From Candidatus Rokuibacteriota bacterium (GTDB lineage: Bacteria; Methylomirabilota; Methylomirabilia; Rokubacteriales; CSP1-6), in NCBI GenBank assembly GCA_016184365.1, contig JACPCW010000029.1, forward strand, positions 1 through 36,710: a stretch of 36,710 bases of DNA, written 5' to 3'. This document shows positions 7,264-14,994 of the stretch, one piece after another. The translations under genes were made by a program, and so were the position numbers. The notes under the pieces are model-generated. The model saw only the letters and a program-made list of their open reading frames with translations. It was not told the origin of the DNA and made no database searches. How positions within the stretch are numbered: the stretch's first letter is position 1; the number at the start of each line of letters is the position of its first letter.

Positions 7264-8375
7264 GGCAGCGTCTGGGCTTCGACCGAGACCACCGACGGCA
7301 GGTCGCGGACGATCGGCGCCCAGCGGTCGCCGCCGTTCGGCGAGCCGTACACCTGTCCGCCGGTCGTGCCGAAGTAGATCCCGCACGGATCGAGCGAGTC
7401 CACGGACATCGCGTCGCGCAGCACGTTGACGTAGCAGTGGCTCTGCGGGAGCCCGTTCGTGAGCGCTTCCCATTCGTTGCCGCCGGTGCGGCTTCGGTAG
7501 ACACGCAGCTTGCCGTCGGGCGGATAGTGCTCGGAGTCGCTCTTGATCGGCACGACGTAGATCGTCTCCGGCTCGTGCGCGTGCACGTCGATGGGGAATC
7601 CGAAATCGCTCGGCAGGTTCCCGCTGACTTCACGCCACGACTCGCCGGCGTCGTCGCTGCGCATGACGTCCCAGTGCTTCTGCATGAAGAGCACGTTCGG
7701 GCGCGACCGGTGCATGGCGATGCGGTGCACGCAGTGGCCGACTTCGGCCACCGGGTCGGGGATCTGTTCGGACCTCAAGCCTCGGTTGATCGGCCGCCAC
7801 GTCTTGCCGGCGTTGTCGCTGCGGAACGTGCCCGCGGCCGAGATCGCGATGAACATCCGCTCGGGATTCCTCGGATCGAGCAGCATCGTGTGCAGGCACA
7901 TGCCGCCGGCGCCGGGCTGCCAGAGCCGGCCGGACTCGTGGGTGCGCAGCCCGGGCAGCTCCTGCCACGTGACTCCGCCGTCGGTCGTGCGGAACAGCGC
8001 GGCGTCTTCGACGCCGGCGTACACCGTGTCCGGATCGGTCAGCGACGGCTCGAGATGCCACACGCGCGCGAACTCCCACGGATGCGGCGTGCCGTCGTAC
8101 CACTGATGCGTGCCCGTCGGGCCGTCGTACACGAACTTATTGCCGACGGACTCCCACGTCGCCCCGCCGTCGCTGGAGCGCTGGATCACTTGCCCGAACC
8201 AGCTGCTCGACTGCGACGCGTACAGCCGGTTCGGATCGGCGGGCGATCCCTTCAGGTGATACATCTCCCAGCCGCCGAAGTGCGGACCCGTCACGTCCCA
8301 GCGCTCGCGCCTGCCGTCCGACGTCAGCACGAACGCACCCTTCCGCGTCCCGATCAGGAGCCGGACCTTGCTCAT
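7260..8375 (-). CDS. Asp-box (BNR/YVTN-like) beta-propeller protein
   Basis: 371 residues of repeated sialidase-type Asp-box blades: SSDGGATWE (residues 67-75), [36 protein letters not shown] and a degenerate SPNGGDRWA. This is a six- or seven-bladed propeller of the kind annotated as exo-alpha-sialidase or WD40/YVTN-like repeat protein. The sialidase arginine triad is not obvious, so glycosidase activity should not be assumed. No signal peptide is seen ([17 protein letters not shown]), so it is probably cytosolic. An SD-like AGGA lies 8 bases before ATG 8375. It is second in the minus-strand unit behind the DGPF gene and overlaps the MoaD-like gene. Function unknown. Confidence 0.87.
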   Translation of the reverse strand: MSKVRLLIGTRKGAFVLTSDGRRERWDVTGPHFGGWEMYHLKGSPADPNRLYASQSSSWFGQVIQRSSDGGATWESVGNKFVYDGPTGTHQWYDGTPHPWEFARVWHLEPSLTDPDTVYAGVEDAALFRTTDGGVTWQELPGLRTHESGRLWQPGAGGMCLHTMLLDPRNPERMFIAISAAGTFRSDNAGKTWRPINRGLRSEQIPDPVAEVGHCVHRIAMHRSRPNVLFMQKHWDVMRSDDAGESWREVSGNLPSDFGFPIDVHAHEPETIYVVPIKSDSEHYPPDGKLRVYRSRTGGNEWEALTNGLPQSHCYVNVLRDAMSVDSLDPCGIYFGTTGGQVYGSPNGGDRWAPIVRDLPSVVSVEAQTLP

Positions 8376-8406
8376 CGCGCCTGTCCTTTCGTTGCCATGG
8401 ATCTCC

Positions 8407-8763
8407 TCACGCCGGCGGCCCTTCCCTCAGGAGACGGACCTCGACGGTGCTGGTGCGTGCCAGGGGAATGCGCGCGGCGATGTCGACGGCTTCGTCGACG
8501 TCGCGGACCTCGACGATCATGTAGCCGCCGAGCTGCTCGCGCGTCTCCGCGAACGGCCCGTCGGTGACGAGCCGCTTGCCGTCACGCACGCGGACGCTGG
8601 TCGCCGATGACGACGGGGCGAGCGGGGACCCGCCGAGATACTGGCCGCGCGCCGTGAGCTCGTCCGCGAGCTTGACCGAGTCGTCGTAGATCCGCTGTCG
8701 CTCGGCCGCGCTCAGCCTGTCCCAGGCCGGCTCGTCCCGGCAGATCAGCAGCATGTATTTCAC
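8407..8763 (-). CDS. DGPF/YCII-related protein
   Basis: 118 residues. [14 protein letters not shown] opens the domain and [15 protein letters not shown] lies at 68-82, the signature of the DGPF proteins encoded beside ECF42 sigma factors. The start is GTG at 8763 behind GGAGG (leader ends GGAGGAACAC). It is first in the seven-gene minus-strand unit and is transcribed away from the sigma gene, with a good ECF42-like promoter between them. The biochemical role of DGPF proteins is not established; YCII domains have a ferredoxin-like fold with a conserved His/Asp pair in related members. It is clearly paralogous to residues 1-110 of the fusion at 6088-6939 and to 26392-26739. Confidence 0.93.
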   Translation of the reverse strand: MKYMLLICRDEPAWDRLSAAERQRIYDDSVKLADELTARGQYLGGSPLAPSSSATSVRVRDGKRLVTDGPFAETREQLGGYMIVEVRDVDEAVDIAARIPLARTSTVEVRLLREGPPA

Positions 8764-8781
8764 GTGTTCCTCCGTGAGTGA

Positions 8782-8808
8782 GTCGAACGGCCGGCGCCCG
8801 GATCGACA
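8782..8808 (-). promoter_or_regulatory. Predicted ECF42 promoter for the DGPF-led unit
   Basis: On the minus strand, TGTCGA (8808-8803) is followed by 17 bases and CGAC (8785-8782). I recall the ECF42 target consensus from Streptomyces work as TGTCGA at -35 and CGA/TC at -10. The predicted transcript would start about 10 bases before a GGAGG site and the GTG at 8763. The same arrangement with the same 17-base spacer precedes the second DGPF gene (26781-26807). Confidence 0.65.
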
Positions 8809-8829
8809 CCCCGCAAAAAATTATCTACC

Positions 8830-10089
8830 GTGGCGGGAATGGCCCAGGACGCCCACGCGGCGGTCGACACTGTCTATCGCGCGGACTGGGGCCGGATCGT
8901 CGCGACATTGATTCGTCTTGTCGGGGACTTCGACGTCGCCGAAGAGGCGGCGCAGGACGCGTTCGCGGCCGCGGTGACCCAGTGGCCGGCCGACGGCGTG
9001 CCCGATCTGCCGCGCGCCTGGATCATCCGGACGGCCCGCCACAAGGCCATCGACCGGCTGCGGCGTCAGCGGCGCTTCGCGGACAAGATGGCTTTGGACA
9101 CGCCAACCGACGCGCCGCTGGCCGTCGAGCCGCCGGACTACGACCCCGACGAAATCCCCGACGACCGCCTGCGGCTGATCTTCACGTGCTGTCACCCGTC
9201 GCTGGCGCCCGAGGCGCAGGTCGCGCTCACGCTGCGCACGCTCGGCGGTCTCACGACCGACGAGATCGCGCGCGTGTTCCTCGTGCCCGTCGCGACGATG
9301 GCGCAGCGGCTCGTGCGCGCGAAGGGCAAGATCCGGACGGCGGGCATCCCGTATACCGTGCCCGACACGCGCGACATGCCGGCGCGGCTCGACGCGGTGC
9401 TGACGGTCATCTATCTGATCTTCACGGAAGGCTATGCGGCCACGCGCGGCGACACGCTCGTCCGCACCGATCTCTGCGCCGAAGCGATCCGGCTCGCGCG
9501 GCTCGTCCGCGTGTTGATGGAGCCGCCGGCGCCCGCGGAGGCCACCGGCCTCCTCGCGCTCATGCTGCTGCACCACTCGCGGCGCGACACGCGCCTCGAT
9601 GCGGCCGGCGATCTCGTGCTGCTCGAGGACCAGGACCGGAGCCGGTGGGACCGGTCGCAGATCGCCGAAGCGCTGCCGCTCGTCGAGGAATCGCTTCGCG
9701 GCGGCGCGGGGCCGTTCGCGCTGCAGGCCGCGATCGCCGCGCTGCACTGCCAGGCGCCGCGCGCCGACGACACGGACTGGCCGCAGATCGTGCGGCTCTA
9801 CGATCTGCTGGAGCGCCTCCAGCCGTCGCCGATCGTGGCGCTGAACCGCGCGGCGGCCGTGGCGATGGTGGATGGGCCCAAGACCGCGCTCGCGCTCATG
9901 GATCGGCTCGCCGGCGATCTCGACGGCTATTACCTGTTGCACGCTGCGCGCGCCGACCTGCTGCGACGCGTCGGCTCGCTGGACGAAGCGGCGACGAGCT
10001 ACACGCGAGCGCTCGCGCTCGTCACCAACGACGCCGAGCGCCGGTTTCTCGAGCGACGCCTCCGCGAGGTTCAGCGCTTCACTTCTTGA
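8830..10089 (+). CDS. ECF RNA polymerase sigma factor, ECF42-like, with C-terminal helical extension
   Basis: 419 residues, about twice a minimal ECF sigma factor. Sigma-2 is at about residues 13-82 (DFDVAEEAAQDAF), and the hallmark DDRLRLIFTCCHP is at 111-123. Sigma-4 with its helix-turn-helix is at about 125-170 (LGGLTTDEIARVFLVPVATMAQRL). The remaining 240 residues form a long helical, TPR-like extension (NRAAAVAMVDGP, RVGSLDEAATSYTRALAL) replacing an anti-sigma factor as the probable control element. This is the ECF42 layout, whose partners are DGPF proteins, here divergently encoded. The start is GTG 8830 or ATG 8839; no SD is seen for either, so the message may be leaderless. The 3' end overlaps the convergent gene by 11 bases. 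Confidence 0.93.
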   Translation: MAGMAQDAHAAVDTVYRADWGRIVATLIRLVGDFDVAEEAAQDAFAAAVTQWPADGVPDLPRAWIIRTARHKAIDRLRRQRRFADKMALDTPTDAPLAVEPPDYDPDEIPDDRLRLIFTCCHPSLAPEAQVALTLRTLGGLTTDEIARVFLVPVATMAQRLVRAKGKIRTAGIPYTVPDTRDMPARLDAVLTVIYLIFTEGYAATRGDTLVRTDLCAEAIRLARLVRVLMEPPAPAEATGLLALMLLHHSRRDTRLDAAGDLVLLEDQDRSRWDRSQIAEALPLVEESLRGGAGPFALQAAIAALHCQAPRADDTDWPQIVRLYDLLERLQPSPIVALNRAAAVAMVDGPKTALALMDRLAGDLDGYYLLHAARADLLRRVGSLDEAATSYTRALALVTNDAERRFLERRLREVQRFTS

Positions 10090-10444
10090 ACGCGCCCTCG
10101 GTGTCGAGCTGCATGAGCGCCTTCACGCCGGCGCTCAGCGTCGGCCCGCCGCCCGGCACCGCCGCGGAATAGACCGCTTCGAGCAGCTCGCGCTTGGTCG
10201 CGCCGTGCTGGATCGCGCGGCGCATGTGGGCGACGACGCCGTCTTCGCGGCCGCGGTAGCAGAGAATGCCGATGATCACCATCTCGCGGTGCTTGATCGG
10301 GAGCTCCTTGCCGTCGCCGATCGACAGCGCGCTCAGCGGCTGTCGCGCGCGCACGTATTCCGGATCTTCGCGGGCGAGCCAGTTCCAGAAGTCGTAGCCG
10401 TACGGGCTCGCGACCTGCGCGTCGGGATGCTTCGGCGTGCTCAT
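10079..10444 (-). CDS. Carboxymuconolactone decarboxylase family protein
   Basis: 121 residues from ATG 10444, which has an upstream AGGA; the frame is open further but overlaps the hydrolase gene and reads as low-complexity Arg/Pro. The helical CMD/AhpD-like core is visible: LPIKHREMVIIGILCYRG (residues 49-65), then VVAHMRRAIQHGATKRELLEAVYSA (70-94). The AhpD CxxC redox pair is absent, so a peroxidase role is unlikely; a decarboxylase or lactonase-like role is possible. It follows the alpha/beta hydrolase by 32 bases on the same strand, as in the 3-oxoadipate enol-lactone pathway, where a hydrolase (PcaD) and decarboxylase (PcaC) pair. Its stop overlaps the convergent sigma-factor gene. Confidence 0.87.
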   Translation of the reverse strand: MSTPKHPDAQVASPYGYDFWNWLAREDPEYVRARQPLSALSIGDGKELPIKHREMVIIGILCYRGREDGVVAHMRRAIQHGATKRELLEAVYSAAVPGGGPTLSAGVKALMQLDTEGAFKK

Positions 10445-10476
10445 CGGGGTCCGTCCTTTCGTGGGTGTGGGGCGGG

Positions 10477-11292
10477 TCAGCGCGGAACACGGCGATCGAG
10501 GAAGGCGCGCAGGGCCTGCGCGCACGCGACGTCGTGCGAGCAGGGCAGACCGTGGCGCGCGTCGGCGAAGATCTGGAGCTCCGAGCCCGGGATGCGCGCG
10601 TGCATGTCCTGCATGACCGGCAGCGGCACGAACGGGCTCTGCGCGGGCGCCAGCAGCAGGGCGGGCGCGCGGATCGCCCCGAGCTTTTCGCCGAGATCGG
10701 TGCCGATCAGTAGATCAGCGAGATCGAGGACGGCGTCGGCGTCCGCCTCCTGCTGCACGCGCTCGAACCAGCGGTACTTGGCGTCGGCGACGCGCTCGCG
10801 GTCCAGCCGCAGCGGCGCCATCATCTCGCCCCACGCGCGCATCCCGCGCGCGCCGATGAAGTCCCGCCACTCGCGCGCGCGCTGGATCGATCCGCCGCGG
10901 TGCGACGCGTTCGTCACGGTGATGCTCAGCAGCGCGCCGGGATCGCGGACGGCGAGATGCAGCGCGACGGTGCCGCCGAGCGACTCGCCGACGAGATGAA
11001 ACCGCTCGGCGCCGGCGGCGCGCGCGACGGCGCGGACGTCGTCGGCGAGGCCGTCGAGCGACCAGCGAAAGCCCGCGCCCGGCACGCTCGATCGGCCGAA
11101 CCCGAGGGTGTCGAAACGCGCGATCCGATATCGATCGACGAGGCACGGCAGCCAGCCGCTCCAGAGATCGGCGGTGGCGCCGACGCCATGGTGGAAGACG
11201 ATCAGGGGCGGGTCATCGACCCACGCGGGCGTGAGGTCGATGACGTCGACGTGGATCGCGCCGCCGGGTCGTTCGAGCCGTGCGCTCGTCAC
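10477..11292 (-). CDS. Alpha/beta-fold hydrolase
   Basis: 271 residues from GTG 11292 (AGGA lies upstream). The nucleophile elbow GESLGG puts the Ser at 104, the oxyanion loop is FHHGVG (33-38), and the catalytic His is probably H247 (DARHG). The expected acid after strand 7 is missing: the usual GxxDxxVP region reads APAQSPFVP (215-223), so the acid must come from elsewhere (D199 region after strand 6) or the activity is altered. Size and pattern fit 3-oxoadipate enol-lactonase-like or C-C hydrolases. The neighbouring CMD-family gene supports a ring-cleavage lower pathway, but no ring-cleavage dioxygenase of the classical type is nearby. Divergent from the dehydrogenase at 11353. Confidence 0.88.
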   Translation of the reverse strand: MTSARLERPGGAIHVDVIDLTPAWVDDPPLIVFHHGVGATADLWSGWLPCLVDRYRIARFDTLGFGRSSVPGAGFRWSLDGLADDVRAVARAAGAERFHLVGESLGGTVALHLAVRDPGALLSITVTNASHRGGSIQRAREWRDFIGARGMRAWGEMMAPLRLDRERVADAKYRWFERVQQEADADAVLDLADLLIGTDLGEKLGAIRAPALLLAPAQSPFVPLPVMQDMHARIPGSELQIFADARHGLPCSHDVACAQALRAFLDRRVPR

Positions 11293-11352
11293 CCGGTCAT
11301 CCTAACAGCGGACGCTAGCGCGCCGCGGTCAGACGCCGTAGCGTAGCGAGCC

Positions 11353-12261
11353 ATGGACCGACCAATCGAATCGGTACTCGTCGTTGGTCATGGCGTGATG
11401 GGCGTCGGCATCGTGCGCTCGTTCGCGAGCGCCGGATTCCGCATCGGCGTCGTGAGCCGCCGCGCGCCGTCGCTCGTGGATCTGCCGCCCGGCGTCACGG
11501 CGTCGACCGGCCTGCCGGCGGACGCGCCGGACCTGGTCATCGAGACGATCGAGGAAGACGTGACCGCGAAGCAGGCGGTCTACCGCGCGATCGAAGCCGC
11601 GTATCCCCCGGCGACGCTGATCGGGACGAACACGTCCGGCCTGCCGCTCGAAACGCTGGCCGCAGAGCTGACGCATCCGGAGCGATTCGTCGGCGTGCAC
11701 TGGTTCCAGCCGGCGGACGTCTTTCCGATGGTGGAAGTGGTCGCGGGACCCGCGGCATCGCGCGCGACGGTCGATCGCGTCGCGGCCGCGCTCGCGCGGA
11801 CGGGCAAGGAGCCGATCGTGCTGTACAAGCCGGTCGTCGGCTACGTGATCAACCGGCTGCAGCACTGCCTCCTGCACGAGGCGTATCACATGATCGAGGC
11901 CGGCATCGTGGGCGCCGACACGATCGACAAGGTCGCGCGCTGGATGCTGGGCCCGAGAATGTGCGTGACCGGCCTGGTGGAACAAAAGGACATCGGCGGC
12001 CTGACGGTGCACGCCATGGCGCAGCGGTCGATCGTGCCGACGCTCGATCACACGAAGACGCCGAACGCGATGGTGCAGAACATGGTCGCGCGAGGCGACA
12101 CGGGAGTCGAAGCGGGCCGAGGCTTCTACGACTGGCAGGGAATGGAAGCGGCGAAAGTGAGGGAGGACGCGGCGAGAAGACTGCGCGGAGTCCTCGACGC
12201 GCTGAGCGCATTGGGCCGACGAGCCGAGCCGCGCTGCCGCGCGCGCGACGAACTACCGTGA
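11353..12261 (+). CDS. 3-hydroxyacyl-CoA dehydrogenase, NAD-binding family
   Basis: 302 residues. The N-terminal Rossmann motif GHGVMG is at 12-17 (usually GAGTMG). The catalytic region has TNTSGL (92-97), H116 (GVHWFQP) and E128 (MVEVV), matching the Ser, His and Glu of the family. GYVINRLQ (163-170) opens the C-terminal helical domain. The reaction is NAD-dependent oxidation of a 3-hydroxyacyl-CoA or a related 3-hydroxy acid, in the cytosol. The last 15-20 residues (RRAEPRCRARDELP) are Arg-rich and look like repetitive spacer sequence read into the gene, because GAGCCGCGCTGC recurs downstream of the stop. Standing alone, its pathway is uncertain. Confidence 0.9.
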   Translation: MDRPIESVLVVGHGVMGVGIVRSFASAGFRIGVVSRRAPSLVDLPPGVTASTGLPADAPDLVIETIEEDVTAKQAVYRAIEAAYPPATLIGTNTSGLPLETLAAELTHPERFVGVHWFQPADVFPMVEVVAGPAASRATVDRVAAALARTGKEPIVLYKPVVGYVINRLQHCLLHEAYHMIEAGIVGADTIDKVARWMLGPRMCVTGLVEQKDIGGLTVHAMAQRSIVPTLDHTKTPNAMVQNMVARGDTGVEAGRGFYDWQGMEAAKVREDAARRLRGVLDALSALGRRAEPRCRARDELP

Positions 12262-12333
12262 CGCGCGGGCGACGCGCGCGAGCAGAGCGAGCCGCGCTGC
12301 GCCGCGCGAGCCACGCGAGCCGCGACAACCCGT

Positions 12334-12490
12334 GAGTCGCGGCGGGGTGTGGACCATGGGGGTCCTGACGACCCGTGCCTCCGCGGGGCGATGTCGACGG
12401 AGCGGTGGGGAGTGGGAACGGCGAAAACGGTGATGGGTGCTGACTCCTCGTGGGCGCAGGACCCCCATGGCCCGCACCCCGCCGCGCCTC
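12334..12490. repeat. Long imperfect inverted repeat (34-bp arms)
   Basis: The arms at 12334-12367 and 12457-12490 are reverse complements at about 31 of 34 positions, separated by 89 bases. Each arm contains the near-palindromic core GGACCATGGGGGTCC or its close variant (GGGCC in place of GGACC). The spacer 12262-12526 otherwise holds only low-complexity GCG/CGA-rich sequence; I see no gene in it. It lies between the dehydrogenase stop and the convergent sugar-dehydrogenase stop, so it could fold into a large hairpin terminating both. It might instead be a non-coding mobile or REP-like element. Confidence 0.75.
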
Positions 12491-12526
12491 GCGCGAGGAC
12501 AAGCGGTGCCGCGAGGCGCGCCGGCG

Positions 12527-13672
12527 TCAGCGCGCGGGCACGAGCCGCAGCAGCCGCCCGCTCGACTGATCGGTGAGGACGTAGACGAGCCCATCCGGCC
12601 CCTGACGCACGTCGCGAATGCGCTGACCGAGATCGCCGGCGTACCGTTCCTCGCGCGTGACCTTGCCGTCGGCGAGCACGAGCCGGACGAGCAGTCCGGG
12701 ACTGAGCGATCCGATGAGGACGCTGCCTTTCCAGTCGGGATACGCGTCGCCGGTGTAGAAGACCATCCCGGACGGCGCGATGACCGGGTCCCAGTAGTAG
12801 AGCGGCTGCTCCATGCCGGCTTTCGCCGTGCCTTCGCCGATCTTCGTGCCGGAGTAATTCACGCCGTAGCTGATCACCGGCCAGCCGTAGTTCTTGCCGC
12901 GCTCCGGCCGGTTCAGCTCGTCACCCCCGCGTGCGCCGTGCTCGACCGTCCAGAGCTGTCCGGTCTCGGGATGCAGCGCCGCGGCCTGCACGTTGCGATG
13001 GCCGTACGACCAGAGCTGCGGCGGTACGCCGCTGCGTCCGGCGAACGGGTTGTCGCGCGGCGCCGAGCCGTCCGGGTTGATGCGCATGATCTTGCCGATC
13101 CCGCTCGACAGATCCTGCGCCTTCTCGCTGTGGTTGCCGCGGTCACCCTGCGTGACGAAGAGCGTGCCGTCGCGCGCGAAGACGAGCCGCGAGCCATAGT
13201 GACGCCCGCTGTCGACCTTCGGCTCCTGCTGGTAGATGACGCGCACGTCCTCGAGCTGGTTGTCGCCGAGCCGTCCGCGGGCGACGGCCGTGCCGGCGCT
13301 CCCGCGCGGCCCCGGCTCGGAGTACGACAGGTACACGAAGCGGTTGTCCGCGAAGCGCGGATCGAGCGCGACGTCGAGGAGCCCGCCCTGGCCTTCGGCG
13401 AGCACGCGCGGGACGCCGGCGACCGGCGCGGACAGCGTGCCATCGCGCGCGACGACGCGGAGACGCCCCGGGCGCTCGGTGACGAGCATCCGGCCGTCCG
13501 GCAGGAAGGCCAGGCCCCACGGGTTGACGAGTCCCCGCGCGACGGTTTCGACGCGGAACGGGCCGCTCGTCGGCTTCGGCTTCGGCGATCGCGGCGCGTC
13601 GCCGTGGGCCATCGGCACCACGAGCACGGACAGGCACGCGGCGATCACGGTCATCGATCGCAAATGCGACAT
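12527..13672 (-). CDS. Exported PQQ-dependent sugar dehydrogenase-like protein
   Basis: 381 residues from ATG 13672, chosen because GAGGAGG precedes it and because it gives a signal peptide (MSHLRSMTVIAACLSVLVVP, cleavage near AHGDA). The mature protein is a soluble-glucose-dehydrogenase-type six-bladed propeller (YliI/Asd family). Visible motifs are GLVNPWGLAFLPDG, GQGGLLDVALDP (95-106), QGDRG, YGHRN and EHGARGGDELN, the conserved segments around the PQQ and calcium site. It would oxidise aldoses in the periplasm. No PQQ synthesis genes are in the window. It is divergent from the small Cys/His protein, with a 45-base intergenic space. Confidence 0.92.
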   Translation of the reverse strand: MSHLRSMTVIAACLSVLVVPMAHGDAPRSPKPKPTSGPFRVETVARGLVNPWGLAFLPDGRMLVTERPGRLRVVARDGTLSAPVAGVPRVLAEGQGGLLDVALDPRFADNRFVYLSYSEPGPRGSAGTAVARGRLGDNQLEDVRVIYQQEPKVDSGRHYGSRLVFARDGTLFVTQGDRGNHSEKAQDLSSGIGKIMRINPDGSAPRDNPFAGRSGVPPQLWSYGHRNVQAAALHPETGQLWTVEHGARGGDELNRPERGKNYGWPVISYGVNYSGTKIGEGTAKAGMEQPLYYWDPVIAPSGMVFYTGDAYPDWKGSVLIGSLSPGLLVRLVLADGKVTREERYAGDLGQRIRDVRQGPDGLVYVLTDQSSGRLLRLVPAR

Positions 13673-13717
13673 CGACACCTCCTCATTCGGTATCCTCGGT
13701 TCAAGGAGACCACGTGA

Positions 13718-13894
13718 ATGGCCGAGTGCAAGCATGGGTTGAAGACGGGATGCTCGTATTGCCACGCGTCCGCGCCGACCGCGGTGCGGTCGAGCGCGCC
13801 GAAGAAGCGCGCGAGGACCTCGCCGCTGGGCGAGAAGATGAATGACCGCATGACCGCGCTGAAGAAGCGCCTGCGCGAGATCCGCGGGGAGTGA
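13718..13894 (+). CDS. Small Cys/His-rich protein coupled to the LLM oxidoreductase
   Basis: 58 residues. The N-terminus holds C4, H6, C12, C15 and H16 (CKHGLKTGCSYCH), enough for a small zinc-binding knuckle. The rest is basic and ends in a charged helix (MTALKKRLREIRGE). AGGAG at 13703-13708 stands before the ATG. The stop overlaps the GTG of the next gene (GAGTGA), so translation is probably coupled, the main argument that this short frame is real. A nucleic-acid or protein adaptor role is possible; I do not recognise a named family. Confidence 0.62.
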   Translation: MAECKHGLKTGCSYCHASAPTAVRSSAPKKRARTSPLGEKMNDRMTALKKRLREIRGE

Positions 13895-14916
13895 AGGTCG
13901 GGCTGTTCCTCACCAACCAGAACCCGCCGGGCAGCGACATGGTCGCCGCCCTCGAGGCGCAGTACGTGATGACGCGGCTGGCGCGCGACCGCGGCTGGGA
14001 TGCCGTCGCGAGCGGCCAGCACTACCTGAGCGAAGGGATGAGCCAGCTGCAGCTCATCCCGTTCCTCGCGCGGCTCGCCGCCGAAGCCGGAGCCATGACC
14101 GGCATCGTCGGCGTGCTGCTCGCCGGCCTCCACCATCCGGTCGAGGTCGCCGAGTGCATCGCGTCGCTCGACGTCATCTGGGGCGGCAACCTCGTGTTCG
14201 GCGTCGGCCTGGGCTATCGCGATGTCGAGTTCGACGCCTTCAACGTCCCGCGCGGCCAGCGGGTGCGCCGCTTCGAGCAGTGCCTCGAGATCGTGAAGCG
14301 GCTGTGGACGGAAGAGGCAGTGACGGTCGAGAACGACGTCTGCCGGCTGTCGAAGGTGACGCTCACGTGCCGGCCGGTGCAGCGGCCGCATCCGCCGATC
14401 TGGGTCGCCGCGAACAGCGACAACGCCGTGCGCCGTGCCGCGCGCATCGGCGACACGTGGTTCATCAATCCGCACGCGACCACCGAAGCGATCAAGCGCC
14501 AGATGCCGCTCTATCGCGAGGAGCTCGCGCGCGCGGGCAAGCCGTTCCCCGCGGTGCTGCCGTTCTTCAAGGAGATCCTCTGCGCGAAGGACACGCGGAC
14601 GGCGATCGACATCGCGGGCCCGTATCTCGACGCGAAGTACCGCACGTATGCCGCGTGGGGCCAGGACGCCGTGCTGCCGGGGAACGACACGTTCCGCCAG
14701 CCGCTCGAGTCGCTCCTGCGCGACCGCTTCGTGCTCGGCAGTCCGGAGGAGTGCTACGAGCAGCTGCGTCCGTGCTGGGAGGAGGTCGGCGCGAACTTCC
14801 TCGTGCTGCGCACGCACTGGAGCGGCATGCCGGTCGCGCACGCGCTCGCGAGCATGCGGCTGATCAGCGACGAGCTGCTGCCGGCACTGCGCCGGGTGAC
14901 GTCCGCCGCGCGCTGA
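13891..14916 (+). CDS. LLM class flavin-dependent oxidoreductase
   Basis: 341 residues from GTG 13891 (MKVGLFLTNQNPPG). The bacterial luciferase-like barrel is evident: AQYVMTRLARDRGWDAVASGQHYL, GIVGVLLAGLHHPVEVAE, LDVIWGGNLVFGVGLGYRDVEFDAF, RRFEQCLEIVKRLW and HPPIWVAANS. Such enzymes use reduced FMN or F420 to oxidise or monooxygenate organic compounds. No flavin reductase is adjacent and the cofactor cannot be told from sequence by eye. The start overlaps the preceding 58-residue frame by GTGA. Substrate unknown. Confidence 0.93.
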   Translation: MKVGLFLTNQNPPGSDMVAALEAQYVMTRLARDRGWDAVASGQHYLSEGMSQLQLIPFLARLAAEAGAMTGIVGVLLAGLHHPVEVAECIASLDVIWGGNLVFGVGLGYRDVEFDAFNVPRGQRVRRFEQCLEIVKRLWTEEAVTVENDVCRLSKVTLTCRPVQRPHPPIWVAANSDNAVRRAARIGDTWFINPHATTEAIKRQMPLYREELARAGKPFPAVLPFFKEILCAKDTRTAIDIAGPYLDAKYRTYAAWGQDAVLPGNDTFRQPLESLLRDRFVLGSPEECYEQLRPCWEEVGANFLVLRTHWSGMPVAHALASMRLISDELLPALRRVTSAAR

Positions 14917-14994
14917 ACGTTCGTAACCTTACATGAGCCCGCCGGCACCGTGGTTGCAAGCTCCCACCGGAACCGTCACAAGGAGTGCATTGCG

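Noticed and set aside
7260..8375. Calling the propeller a true sialidase.
   Set aside because: Only Asp-box repeats are seen; the arginine triad and catalytic Tyr/Glu of sialidases are not recognisable and there is no export signal.
13666..13678. A third TGTCGA (ECF42-like) site before the sugar dehydrogenase.
   Set aside because: The TGTCGA runs into the ATG itself, between the SD and the coding region, so it cannot be a -35 element for this gene.
12437..13717. A 426-residue plus-strand protein opposite the sugar dehydrogenase.
   Set aside because: Antisense shadow typical of very GC-rich DNA: Arg/Ala/Asp/His-rich with no domain, while the minus strand carries clear propeller motifs and a signal peptide.
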